DNA of 64,000 bases from Sepioteuthis lessoniana. Its lineage: Eukaryota > Mollusca > Cephalopoda > Myopsida > Loliginidae. Below the pieces are notes generated by a model. The model had not been told where the DNA came from, did not search any database, and was given only the letters and a program-made list of their open reading frames with translations. Location: NCBI GenBank assembly GCA_963585895.1, contig OY757904.1, forward strand, positions 89,853,168 to 89,917,167. The letters are read 5' to 3'. The translations under genes and the position numbers were made by a program. Of the stretch, positions 25,660-37,074 are shown piece by piece (position 1 is the first letter of the stretch; every line of letters begins with the position of its first letter).

Positions 25660-26240
25660 ATCTCCTCATTAAATAATAAACCTTTGAAATTAATTGACCA
25701 GATCATATACCTTGGTAGCAATATCTTATCTACTGAAAGTAATGTCAACATATGCAGAGTTAAAGCATGAACTGCTATTGATACATTATCACCGTAGAGA
25801 AATCTGATAGAATAAAACATGGATTCTTCTAAGCTGTAGCCAAGTCAGTACTAACTTATGGCTTCACCAATTTAGGAAAAAACTACATGGGAACTATACA
25901 AGGATGCTAAGTGCTGTTTCGAACAAATCTTTGAAGCAGCAACCTTCAAAAGAGCAACTGTACGATCACTTACATCTTATCACACAAACTGTCCAAGTAA
26001 GATGAACAAGACACACTGGGTACTACTGGAGAAGTAAACAACATTCCCCTTTGAATTCTTTCACATGGACACACCAGTGGTGGCCAACCAGCAGAAACTT
26101 ACAATAAGCAGCTCTGCATAGGCACTGGACACTGTCCAGAGGACTTACCAAGAGTGATGGCTGATATGAATGGATGGTGAGAGAGAATCAAGGGAATTCA
26201 TGCTGTTGCCTTGATGAGAATGGTGATGATGATAATAATC
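25660..26240 (+). pseudogene. RTE-type LINE relic, 3' end of the reverse transcriptase ORF
   Basis: A plus-strand reading with several stops follows the C-terminal part of an RTE LINE polyprotein. It opens with IDQIIYLGSNILSTESNVNI near 25,690. Next come remnants of the TWEL-type block near 25,880, then FEAATFKRATVRSLTSYHTN near 25,930-25,990. It closes with a degenerate WWLI-MDGERE segment near 26,150-26,200. It ends in a TGATGATGATAA stretch at 26,222-26,236, the trinucleotide tail usual for RTE elements. It is 5'-truncated, as is common for LINEs, and non-functional. Confidence 0.75.
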
Positions 26241-27017
26241 TTGAAAGTAAGGAAACATTTTTTTAATTTTACAAGATTAACAACTCATCTTGAAAATCAG
26301 CTGATCAATGGTAATTTATCACTAATAATTCTTACCATCAAATGATGATTAGATCTGATAATTGTACCCACTGTCAACCAGAATGGGGTTCATCTTCCCC
26401 AGTCTCTTAGCTATCGAAAAAATCTGTGCCTGAAATTTAATCTCAATAAGCCTGTGTTAACTCTGTAAATATTACTGTCAAGTTGTTCTGAAGTTTAACA
26501 TAGAATTTGTAGTTGCAATGTTGTAGATTTCAGTAATAAATGATATTATTTATGACAATAACATTCCACTAGGAATAATAAAACCTGGTATCTTTGGTTA
26601 ATTTTTTATCTATTTTTATAAAGCTTTCTTTGTATAAATAAAAATAATAATAGATACATATATCTCCACTGTAGAAAATTTTTCTTGAGTAAAATGTTTG
26701 ATTAAAAAATATATATTAAAATAATATTTTAATTAAAAAAAATCATTTTAATTAAAAAACTAAAAATCTTTTTCAAATCCCATTCTCACTGGAAGCAAAT
26801 AAGAATTTTCTCACATGAAACATCTGATGATGGTCATCATGACCAGAAATAAATTTATATTGATATCAAAGAAGTGAATTTTTTCTTTTTATTTTTCTAT
26901 AAAAAGATTTTTTGGCTCTGCACGATGTATTTTTAATCCCAAATTAATTATATGTTGATAGCCGATGACATTGAGCACACAAATCAGATACTCTTATACC
27001 TTGGATTTTCTCCTCAG

Positions 27018-27099
<82 letters not shown>

Positions 27100-28590
27100 C
27101 TAATTCTAGAAAATCACTATTCACTGTCTTAATATAAAATGATCTTTATGGTCCAAAATGAGAATAGTTTCAAAATGTTTCTACAATATATATGTTCTCA
27201 AATTTCATTTTCTGGTATTATTATGAAAACACTTATGGTAAAAACAACATTTCTAGTCAAAAGAAGAAAACATATATCATGTTCATCATAAAGAGAATCC
27301 TCAGATTTCATGATGATTGAAAGTCATAAAACCCAAATCGATTTTTTCCCACTTATTCCAAATTTGTACTAATTTATTATTTTTTATTGATTATTAATCT
27401 ATTTAAAGACAGTAATCTTAAAAGTAAGTAAGGATATTTCAATTCTAACTTAAAATCAAGTAGGAAGTAACTTCTCAGAAAATGTTTGTTTTTCTCACAT
27501 GAATTTATGAGTGTCTATAAGAAAACATTTATGTGTATGCTTATGTACACTTTTATTACATTTACCAATGTGTCTGTTTATTAGTATGGCAATATTATTG
27601 TGTGTATGTGCCTATTTCTAAGTGTGTTTATGTGGATGAGAACTGGCATGTGCTAATCTATGTGCTTATATGTGTGTGTATATGCCTGTGTGAATAAGTT
27701 TGCTTGTATGAATAAAGATAAAACTTCCTATTTTGATGTTTATTAATCAAATCAACATGATTGACTAATGAGTGAATTCACACACTTTTGTTATTTATGA
27801 AAATTTAACTTGCCTTTGATTTGCAGGTGTCTGAATTTCAGACTTTGAATCAAAGTGCACTATAGAATGCAAAACACACACAAAAAAAACAAAGCAAAAA
27901 ACAACAGTTATTTTGATAATATTTTGGTAGTAGTTTCAATTAGTATAACTGGCAGTACTGACCAATATTATTTATGGGTTGTAAGATAGTCATTTTTAAA
28001 AAAGATATAGAGTTGCTTTTATTAGAGATTAGGATAATTATTGTGTTTAAAGAATACTGTATCTTTATTCATTATAGATTACTGTCTTGTTTGCATCAAG
28101 ATTAGTGTAAAGAATATGTCTTAGAGTTTATTTGTGTACAGAAGATGGCTTTGGACTTATTAAGACATCTTATACCTTTGAAAGCCCATGAAAATAAAAT
28201 ATTTTGAGCAAATGTATATTTTGATAATTTTTAGACTTGGAGAGGTATTATCAACTTAAAATTAAAAAATCAAACATATTTCTTTGCCAACACTTGGGAA
28301 GGAATGGATTTCCTCTTGACCTAACACCAGGCTACAACAGAGAGGCCTTATAAGGAGAGAAAGAGCGAGTTGTTTTAAGCATGAGTAAAAGAATAGGTTA
28401 ATGATTCTGAGCAGGAGATGAATACCTTTTTTACATTGAGGGTATAAAGGCCCCCATCTAAAACCCAGTCTCAAAGGATAGAGTAAAATCGTCCTAATTC
28501 TAACAATTCTTAAAAGTTTGATTGAAATCAGGCAAAAATGGTAGAGCCTTAGGTGTATGGATGGACAGAGATTTGGTGAAATACATTAAG
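26241..28590. other. AT-rich sequence with (AT)n tract
   Basis: It holds an (AT)n tract at 27,019-27,084 followed by about 15 T. No gene or dispersed repeat was recognised in the rest. Confidence 0.5.
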
Positions 28591-28594
<4 letters not shown>

Positions 28595-28628
<34 letters not shown>

Positions 28629-28634
28629 AATATT

Positions 28635-28665
<31 letters not shown>

Positions 28666-28670
28666 TGAGA
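28595..28670. repeat. (TG)n and (CTAT)n microsatellites
   Basis: A (TG)n tract at 28,595-28,624 and a (CTAT)n tract at 28,637-28,666, then GA-rich sequence. Confidence 0.95.
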
Positions 28671-28689
28671 GAGAGATAGAGAGAGCTTG

Positions 28690-28955
28690 TAGTATAAGAG
28701 TTACCATCATTAGAAATGGACATGGCGAACCAAGTTCAAATCCTGGATGAGTTTGTTTGCTTTTCACAGTGATAATGCATTTGGGAAAGGTATTAATCCA
28801 ACTATTCTCCCTCTAGTTTGGGTAAATAGTAGGGTAGACCAAGCCCTTTAACCTTGGTATGGCAAACAGGCTAGGAGAAGGAAAACCCTGAATTCAAACT
28901 TGTTAAACTGTTTAAAATATTATCATTGTGTCATAACCTGCTCATGCAGAGGAGT
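28690..28955 (+). repeat. tRNA-derived SINE (family B)
   Basis: The head carries GTAGTATAAGAGTTACCATC and a B box (AAGTTCAAATCCTGG) 45 nt further on. The body continues to a segment (AGGAGAAGGAAAACCCTGAATTC, then CATAACCTGCTCATGCAG) shared with 14,900-15,015. It resembles family A in the head and differs in the 3' half. Confidence 0.65.
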
Positions 28956-28959
28956 CAGC

Positions 28960-28961
<2 letters not shown>

Positions 28962-29028
<67 letters not shown>

Positions 29029-29137
29029 ATGTAAATATATATACATATAGTCACACTAAATTATCATTGATATATATATATATATATATATATGTTTACA
29101 TATATAAATACTCACCTCATATATATATATATATATG
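28962..29137. repeat. (AT)n-(GT)n-(AT)n microsatellite cluster
   Basis: AT tracts at 28,962-28,990, 29,071-29,092 and 29,118-29,137, and a GT tract at 28,991-29,026. Confidence 0.95.
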
Positions 29138-29211
29138 TATTTATTATAAAATATAAAAACTACTTGCCCATTATTTAGGTTTCGTAAATGTCAAGTGAAA
29201 TATATATGCTG

Positions 29212-29212
<1 letters not shown>

Positions 29213-29252
<40 letters not shown>
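29213..29252. repeat. (AT)n microsatellite
   Basis: About 38 bp of TA, immediately upstream of the composite-repeat head at 29,275. AT tracts occupy the same position at 36,066 and 53,166. Confidence 0.95.
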
Positions 29253-29257
<5 letters not shown>

Positions 29258-29274
29258 CTGCACTTATGTAAAAT

Positions 29275-29490
29275 GTCCAGTCGCCTAGGGCTGTAGAATA
29301 CACTGACTGCACCTCTGCAGAGGGATAAGACCCCACCAATGATTGTCTTGGATATGATACAAAACGATCTGATGGTCAGGTCCCAGTAATGCTGGGGCTT
29401 TGGGGAATGTGGAGAACCCCTTCATTGCCATTGCTCCCAGGTCCACTCTGGCTCAGTGTGGTAGTACCTGATAGGGCCCTATGAATGGGT
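29275..29490 (+). repeat. Composite-repeat head, copy 2
   Basis: Landmarks shared with the other copies: CCTAGGGCTGTAGAATACAC, TCTGCAGAGGGATAAGACCC, TTGGATATGA, CGATCTGATGGT, TTCATTGCCATTGCTCC and GGGCCCTATGAATGGGTTAA. It leads directly into the minisatellite at 29,490. Confidence 0.85.
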
Positions 29491-30015
29491 TAAATAGAAC
29501 TAACGGCATACTTATGCTAAACTGAATTGTTTGATTAAACTGAATAGCTTGAAATAGAAATGTTTTTTGTCAATTAAACCATACTTATATTTAAATTATG
29601 TTCTTATGCTAAACTGAATTACTTGAAATAGAACTATTTTTTTTACATTGAAACTGTATTTAGCCTAAACTGAATTGTTTAACATAGAACTATTTTGACA
29701 TTTAATTATATGTAAACAAAATCTGTACTTATACTAAACTGAATTAGCTGAATTAGAACTGCTTGACTAAACTGAATAGTTAGAAATGGAAATGTTTTCA
29801 ACAATTAAACTGTACTTACATTTAAACTGCATACTTATGCTCAACTGAATTGTTTAAAATTGAACTGTTTTTGACATTGAAACTGTACTTACACTAAACT
29901 GAATTGTTATGTATAACTAATTGAATAAACTGAATAGTTTGAAATAGAAATGTTTTTGACAATTAAACTGTAAGCACACATTAAACTGAATTGTTTTAAA
30001 TAGAACTGATTATTT
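29490..30015 (+). repeat. Degenerate minisatellite inside composite repeat
   Basis: Eight or nine units of 30-90 bp, each starting near AAACTGAATTGTTT and containing AAATAGAACTG and TTAAACTGTACTTA variants. Confidence 0.85.
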
Positions 30016-30017
30016 AC

Positions 30018-30076
30018 ATAAAGATGGATTTGGCATTAAATAACCTACAAAGGTTGATATATCATAAACCCAACCA
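30018..30076 (+). repeat. SINE-type tail closing composite repeat copy 2
   Basis: GGCATTAAATAACCTACAAA, GGTTGATAT and AACCCAACCAACC. This is the same tail as at the end of SINE family A (15,600-15,655) and at 43,604-43,655. Confidence 0.75.
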
Positions 30077-30084
30077 ACCAACTT

Positions 30085-30241
30085 ATGTAAAAAAATCAAC
30101 ATCATTTTTCAGGGTGTTGCATATTGGTATACACAAAAAGAGGGACAAATCTTTAAATGGAGAAGAACCATATAGAATAAGCAAAGTTTTGTGTATACCT
30201 ATATACAACACCCTGAAAAATGATGCTGATTTTTTTACATG
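30085..30241. mobile_element. Inverted-repeat (MITE-like) element, about 155 bp
   Basis: Terminal arms of about 53 bp face each other. ATGTAAAAAAATCAACATC to GGTATACACAAAA (30,086-30,138) is repeated in reverse complement at 30,187-30,239 with about four mismatches. Both arms contain TTTTTCAGGGTGTTG. The 48-nt centre is unique. No transposase is present, and the host duplication could not be fixed. It is probably a non-autonomous DNA transposon. Confidence 0.75.
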
Positions 30242-30529
30242 AGTGCAGTGCTGTATATGTATACTAAGAAAAGTAAATATTCTCAGGAAATTTTCAAAGA
30301 TATCTTAAGATGTTTGAGTACTCATATCAAAGCATTGTTTTTTTTTATGATCTGCAGCAAGTTTCAATATGGTGAAATCATCCGGTGCAAATAGCTCATA
30401 AGCTTCTTTTCTTCAATTCAATCCATTTGAAAAGTGTCAGGTTGTGCTCGTCTCAGTGTCTTGGTTCTCGTTTCAGAGAATAGATACACATGTTATGTAT
30501 GTAGTATTAGTTGTGCTTCACAATGTCAA

Positions 30530-31035
30530 AATCATCATCATCATCAAGACATGCCAACAGAATGGATTCCTTTGACTATCTCTTGCCATCCGTTCCTATT
30601 AACCACCACTCTTGGTAAGTCCTCTAGATGGGATCCAGTGTTCGTATAGAGCTGTTTCATGTAAGTTTTTGTTTGTTAGCCAATGCTGGTGTCTTCTTGT
30701 TTATGAGTTTGTCCTTACTTCAGCAATCTCTAGCAGGTCTTGCTCGTCTTAATGTTACGCTTTGTGAGATGGGAGGTAAGTGGTCGTACATCAACTGCTT
30801 TATTAAGTGCTGATTCCAGGATTTGTACATAACAGCATGTAGCATCTTTGTGTAGTTCCCATCTAGTTTTTTTCTCTTAGCATTTCAATAAAGATTTCCT
30901 ATAGAGACCAATGCCTTTTGAAACCTGCTCCAGGCTATACAGCAGAGATTCGGCTTTAGCAAGTACTTTTGCAAGAAGTGCGTAGTCTGCATCAGTAATA
31001 GTTTCTGCGTGATATTGTCTTGCTTGGGCTTTCCT
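30530..31035 (-). pseudogene. RTE-type LINE relic, 3' part, internally deleted
   Basis: On the minus strand it reads from the RT catalytic region (ITDADYA then LLAK near 30,985), where the usual DD of the ADD motif is lost. It goes on through SLLYSLEQVSKGIGL and KLDGNYTKML to QEWWLIGTDGKR, and ends in a (TGA)n tail seen as ATCATCATCATCATC at 30,531. Stops and a deletion make it non-functional. Confidence 0.8.
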
Positions 31036-31336
31036 AGTGTGCTTATAAAGGAGGTGAAAAGAGTTGCAGGTTGTACTTTGATGTAAAAATTATGTATTTT
31101 AAAGAACTTACATTGAAAAGACAGAGTTGGTATCTAAGTGTCGATACCTTTGTAGTGTCACTTACCACAAGACATAATTCAAAATTTTTTAGATCATATT
31201 GAAGTAAAGAAATGAAGAAAGAGGAGGAAATGATAGAAAGACATATCATAGCTTTTTTTCTCTTTCTTTCTTAACTCCCTCTTTTTACTATATATATGTT
31301 CACTATATAAAACATTAGTATAAAGGCAAATAACAC

Positions 31337-31367
<31 letters not shown>
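31036..31367. other. Spacer with small (AT)n-(GT)n tract
   Basis: AT-rich sequence with a microsatellite at 31,336-31,367; otherwise nothing recognised. Confidence 0.5.
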
Positions 31368-31404
31368 AATCATCAAGGCGGTCAGATAGGACGGAGTTCC
31401 CTGA

Positions 31405-31439
<35 letters not shown>

Positions 31440-31450
31440 GCCATCCGTTG
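31368..31450 (-). repeat. RTE LINE 3'-terminal fragment split by (CT)n
   Basis: ATCATCAAGGCGGTCAGATA, GGAGTTCCCTGATTTTCTC and CGCCATCCGTTG follow the order of the 3' end of the copy at 32,155-32,210. A (CT)n tract at 31,410-31,437 lies inside. Confidence 0.6.
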
Positions 31451-32154
31451 TATAAGTTCGAATAACCCTTTTTTTTTGTTTAATTCATTTAGATTTTACC
31501 TGGGAAGACGAATGCAAAATCTCACACAAATTTTACACAATTGTTAAATTTTCACAGTTCATACTTAATGGGTTACATGTCAAATTTCCAGCTTTTTAAA
31601 GATTAAATTTTGCTTTGATAGTAAGGTAAATGTTTTTACGAAACTTGAAAAAATAAATGTACATAAATTTAGAAAGTTTTAATTCTTCTTACCTTCTGTC
31701 TTTCGAATTTTTTAGTATGTATCTTCTAAAAACCTAGATGACATTTATTCGTGATCACTTAGTGAGTTACTAATCAATAAATAATTTTTAGGTTTTTAAA
31801 GTCTTAATTTTACTACGATAATAAGGCATAATTTTTTTACAGATATATACACACAAAACTCGAAAAAATCTACGAATATAAAAATTAATAAAGTTTTGGC
31901 TTTTCTTACTCAGCTAATATTGTCTTAAGTAGCATGCTTCCTTTCATTGAGCAATCAATATCTTAAATGACGCTTTCTTCATTTATACATTTCTAACTGT
32001 AATGTTTAATTACTTTGCCGAAATAAAAAAATTCCAGTCGCCTAACCCGGGAGATAGGTTGGGAAATATACAAACAAGCAGTTAGTGTTAGATTCTTAGC
32101 CATGCTCTTTCATCTTTCTCGCTTTTTTCTCTCAGTGTGAAATATATGTAGATA
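31451..32154. other. AT-rich spacer between LINE fragments
   Basis: Nothing recognised beyond homopolymer-rich sequence. Confidence 0.5.
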
Positions 32155-34790
32155 TCATCAAGTCAGGCTGAGAGTGCGGAGTTCCCAGATTCTGTCTCGC
32201 CATCCGTCCCTACCATCTATCGCTCCTGGCAGGTCGTCCAAACAACATCCAATCTCCCCACAGAGTAAGTAAGTCTTTGCTTGTCGGCTAATACTGGCTC
32301 GTTCATATGTAGGAGTCGCTTATGAGTTTGTTCTCGCATCTTTAGCAGCGCTTAGCATGTCTAGTTCGTCTTACGAGGATAGTTTGTGTGATAGGAGATA
32401 AATGGCCGTACAGCTGCTATTTTGTAAGGTGGTGCTTCTAGGATTGGTTTAAAACGGCAAAAAGTATTCTTGTGTAGTTCCCATCAACTTTTTCTTCATG
32501 CATTTCGTTAGCGTCCATGTGGTGTATCCATATAGTAGTATTGACACAGCCACTGATTGTAAGATAGCTCCTTCTTGGTTAAAACATAAACACTGTTTCA
32601 TTTGTGTTTACGGAGAAGTCAGTGCCTCCTTCACCTTGGGCAGGTGTATTTGCGAGAAGCGCTAGATTATCAGCGCAGTCTGCGCCTGTTATAGTTTCTG
32701 CTGGATATCGTCTGCTTCTTGCTTTTTTTTTTACGTAAAGCATTTTTTTATTAAATTTATGGACGTTTGAAGTACATAGTATAGACAGTTTAAAAATATA
32801 TATGGCACGAATGAATCTCCGTGCAAGACTCCAAACACAACGATGAAGAAGTCGGTGTCACCAGTCTGTTGAGCGAACCATTGTTTTCGTGTTTTTGTAG
32901 AGCATCATTATAGCAGTAACAGTTTCTTTGAGGACTCAATATATTAGCAGTATTTGCTCCATATTTCCTCTATGTATGGAATCAAATGCCTTGGAGAAAT
33001 CCACGAACAATAATGTTAACTCAAGATATTTTGAACGTACTACTTCGATGATTCAACAGATAGCTAGAATCTGTGAAGTTGTGGATAAATTTCTACGAAA
33101 ATGGTTCTGATTTTTTCTAAGAATTTTCTCATTTTCTGGTTGGAAACGATTCAGAAGTATAGGATTATAAAACTTAACAATTATAGCGGAAGTTCTTAGA
33201 AATTCCGAGATGGCTTTTCTTTGGGAAAATGGAGGATGCAGCCTTTTATCCATTTCTCCCCTGTATTTTATTTATAGACAGCGTTTCATAATCAAAGAAA
33301 TATGCCATCAAATTTTCTTGTCTTTCATACTTCAGGGGTATTTTATCGAGGTGTGCAGCTTTTCTGTTTTTATTTATTTATTTTTCAGAACTGCATCAAG
33401 TTCTTCTTCCGTAAATTGTCCTAGTTTTATGTCTACTTGACCATTGATATTTTTGATAGGTTTATTAGTAACTTCAGAAGGGTTTCCAAGCAGGTTTGTG
33501 AAATATTATTTCTACTTCTGTAGGCTTTCTTATTGGTTGACAGCTTTTAGGTTGGCTTTCCCAGTGCTTTTCTTTCCGCTCGCTTCATTTACGGTCTGTT
33601 ATGCTAATCGTGATTGTCTGTCTGATTCGGTCCTGAACGAATTCTAGTTCATTTTTGTGTGTGTTTGTTCTTTTTGGGTTTTCTTAAGTTTTACTGCATT
33701 GGCATTTATTTATTTCTCTTATTAAGTAAGGATAGATTTTTTAATGCAATCTCTTTTTTCTCTAACTGCTACTAACTCCTATCGAACTCTATATTTGGCT
33801 CTTGGTTAGGTTAGTATGCATTCAATTGCTACTTCAATATGAGCAGTAACAAGTTTCATATTCAACATTTGGAATATGCCTTTCAGATGTCTTCTGAAGA
33901 GTATCAAACATGTTTCTTACAGCTACCATTATTTGATTTCTAATATCACTATTGGTGAGTAAGGACCAGTCATATCGTGAAAACTTGACTGTTTGTTTCT
34001 TTTTCTCATAGGCTCAGGCAAATTTTTACCAAATTGATTCTGTGATCTAAAAATACCCCTTCAAAAGAGAAGTATGCTTCACAGTTCAAAGCGCTATTTA
34101 TGAACTTCTTTTTAATGAATATATAATCTTGTGCTGGAGAGTTACTGGGATAAGTGAAGGTTTATCATTTTCCCTCCCTTTTTTTCGGAATTTAGTGTTT
34201 AGGCATGGTAGCCTGTTCTCAGGTGAAGAATCTGCTAAATATTTCTCATCTCTGTTTTGTCATTTCCGACTTTGTTAACATAAGCATTCATATCTCCACC
34301 GATGATTAGAACGTTGTGTTTGAAATAAGGTCAAATAGCCTGTTCTTGAAGGTGATGATGTCTGTTTCCATTGATGGCTTTGATAGGACTGTAGCAAGAG
34401 GCGATTGTTGAGCAGGGATTGCCATTAAATGAAGCACACATCATTCTTGGTTTGATACAATGTAAGATATTTAATGATTTTCAGCCAAGAGGACCGAGAA
34501 GAAATCCTATGTCGCCATTAATGGAGTTTTTTCATGTAGATACCGAGACAAATATCCATTTGTTAGTAGTATCATAGAATGTTTCTTGTTCGCTATGGTC
34601 AAACATATGTTATTGTACGCATACAATATCTGTATGATGTCTGCTCGGTTGCAGATGCTGTCAGCTCAGGTAACTGCTTTACTGTATTTAATGTCCTAAC
34701 GTTAAATGTCGCTACATTGACAATGCTTTTGTATCAAAGTAATTTTATTTTGGACAAGCAGGTTTCCCGAACACTTGACTGAATAATTTG
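32155..34790 (-). pseudogene. RTE-type LINE, nearly full-length but decayed
   Basis: Read on the minus strand from about 34,735. The endonuclease N-terminus contains ATFNVRTLN and KQLPELTAS. The endonuclease core has LIIGGDMNAYV at 34,310-34,280. In RT, LLNRFQPENEKILRKNQNHF lies near 33,150. TLLFVDFSKAFDSIHRG, the first catalytic-Asp motif, lies near 33,015-32,965. A degenerate catalytic motif, C-A-D-N in place of Y-A-D-D, lies at about 32,680. SVLLYG-type and TWTLTKCMKKKL segments lie near 32,540-32,490. The C-terminal DLPGAIDGRDGWRDRI lies near 32,210. The 3' end has a short GATGAT tail. Many stops and frame changes mean no activity. RTE enzymes would perform target-primed reverse transcription. 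Confidence 0.85.
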
Positions 34791-36005
34791 ATCTTGGCTG
34801 TTGACCTATAGGGTTTATCCGGATAGCATCTAATGAAGCATGCCGTCAACCAGTCATTGGTTTTATCCACCTTACTTCACATCCATCATTCTCAAGGAAA
34901 ATGTTTTATATTTACACCTTGAATCTTCTTAAGTTTCAACTTAATTAGATTAGTATGCCTTTTGTTATTATGTAGACCAGGCTTTGTGGATTGATTGTAT
35001 TACAATTGGTGCTTAATTTACTTTTTTAATGGTGAATGTACTAAGAAAATTCAGAACGATAAACCTCCTCGATTTTTCGGTAACACTATTTTTCTAAAAG
35101 TATACTTATATTAATTTTTTCTATGATAAAATTAAATGAGATTAAAAAAAATTCAAGAGATTTGAACGTTCGAATGGTTCTTTTGCTGAGGAGTTTCTGC
35201 TTGCATTTGCATTGGCTTTTGCACTATAGATTCTTTAAGCGTTTGTACTTTTATGACCTTATGTAAATGTTTCTATTTTATCTTATTTTATTTAGTTATT
35301 TATTTATTCATTTTTTGTAGGGTATGAGGACCGGGTGTATCTGTTTTTTTTTTGTTTTTGTTTTTTTTTTTGCATTTTTTAATTTTTAGTTTTTCCCAGC
35401 TTCGCAGGACCAAATTGTAGATTTTATTATTTATGGTCTTAAGCGAATTTCGTAATCTGAATTAAGATTTATGAGTTTAAAAGTGAAAGTAATAAGTTTT
35501 AACTTAATATAAGTCCGACAATCCCTTTTTATTTTATTCAAGCTTTAGGGATTGATTTTATTCCTTACTTTAACAATTAACATTCAATGTAGTTATTGCC
35601 CTTTTCTTTTGGCTTTTTCCTTTTAATGATGATTTAGTTTTTCGTTATGAGTTAAATTCTTGCTAAGTTTTTGAGTATTGAAATATATGCAAAATATATA
35701 AAGTACAGTTTTCCACAATTAAGTAGAACTATGGTTTTCATCATTCAAATGTGTGCAAAATATTCATAAGAATGTCAAGCTTTGAACTTACCGCGAAGGA
35801 GAAGGATTCATTTTTTATATAAATTTTCGCCCTGACTGCTACCTACTTTATATTCATACTGAATGTCTCTGGGTTAAACATTTATATTTTCTCAAGAAAC
35901 ACGTGCTCGAGATAGAGGAATAAAAGGGAATAAAGGTTTTTTTTCGTCTTTTTTCTTTCTTTTCTTTTCTTCTCTTAGTCTTTTTGCCTTTTATCTCTCC
36001 ATAGT
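34791..36005. other. AT/T-rich spacer, nothing recognised
   Basis: T-rich stretches at 35,340-35,390 and 35,935-35,990. A short stretch at 35,648-35,690 (GTTAAATTCTTGCTAAG) weakly resembles the start of the composite repeats at 36,020 and 53,118. Confidence 0.5.
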
Positions 36006-36009
36006 ATTC

Positions 36010-36088
36010 TTCTTTGTGTTGTATTAAATTCTTGCATAGTTTTCGCGCATTGAAACATTTTCAATATATATATATATATATATATATG

Positions 36089-36171
<83 letters not shown>

Positions 36172-36400
36172 TCTTAAAAATTGTCGCCAATTTGGTTGGG
36201 GCTATAGAAAACACCGACCGCATCTCTACAGAGGGGTAACCCTCCCTCAGCGAGTGTCCTGGATATGACAATAAACAATCTGATGGTGAGGCTCCAGTCT
36301 TGGAACTTTTAGGAATACGAATACCCCTTAGTTTCCATTGCTTCCAGGTCCACTCTGTCCCGGACTGGTAGCACCTGGTAGGGTCATATCTATGGGTTAA
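36010..36400 (+). repeat. Composite-repeat head, copy 3, with AT/CA tracts
   Basis: It starts with TGTGTTGTATTAAATTCTTG, as at 53,119, and goes through (TA)n-(CA)n-(TA)n at 36,066-36,170. The conserved head follows from 36,180 (GTTGGGGCTATAGAAAACAC to GGGTTAAATAGAACTG). It leads into the minisatellite at 36,400. Confidence 0.85.
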
Positions 36401-37074
36401 ATAGAACTGTTTGATCATTTAAATGTGTGTAAACAATTGACTGGTGTTTAATTGAACTGTTAGGGATACGTAGAAAAGCTTAGAATCATTTAACCGTGTA
36501 CAAACGATTGAGTAATGTTGAATAGAATTATTAAGTAGTAAAGAGCAACACTTTAACTGTATACCTAAATTGAAATATTGGTATAACATGGCAATAATTG
36601 AAACCATTTGACTGTGCAAATGAACGAATATGTTAAATAGTAATACTTGTAACCACTTCATTGTCTACAAACAAGTGATTAATATTGAATAGAATTAAAG
36701 TTAGAGAGAAATTATTGAAATCATTTAACTGTGTTGAAATAATAGCAAAATAGTGTGCAAAGAAATGAGATCTAACTCATTTAAAAATGAAATTAACTAC
36801 ACACTATTCTTTTACAGATCATGTTTATATCAATTGAAATGTGTGCAAACAAATGACTGATGTTGAATTGTTACTGTTACATTGCAATATTTGAAACTAT
36901 TTAACTGTGTGCAAACAAATGATTAATAGTAAATAGAATTATTCGTATTTGATAGAAATTCTAAACAATTTAACTGTGTGCAAAAATGAGCTCAGGTTCG
37001 TTGAAAAATGTTATTAACAAATTGTGTTTATAAATCATAAATTCACTATGTATGTATGTATGTATGTATGTATG
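36400..37074 (+). repeat. Degenerate minisatellite plus (TATG)n, split from its tail by the LTR element
   Basis: About ten units of 50-80 bp with the core ATTTAACTGTGTGCAAAC and AATAGAATTATT variants, then a (TATG)n tract at 37,049-37,074. The tract resumes at 43,576, where the repeat tail follows. Confidence 0.85.

Noticed and set aside
28926..29156. 76-codon frame rich in Ile-Tyr and Cys-Val
   Set aside because: Translation of AT and GT microsatellites only.
35975..36418. 147-codon minus-strand open frame
   Set aside because: Its length comes from the AT/CA microsatellite (Ile-Tyr, Cys-Val runs); the rest is antisense to the composite-repeat head.
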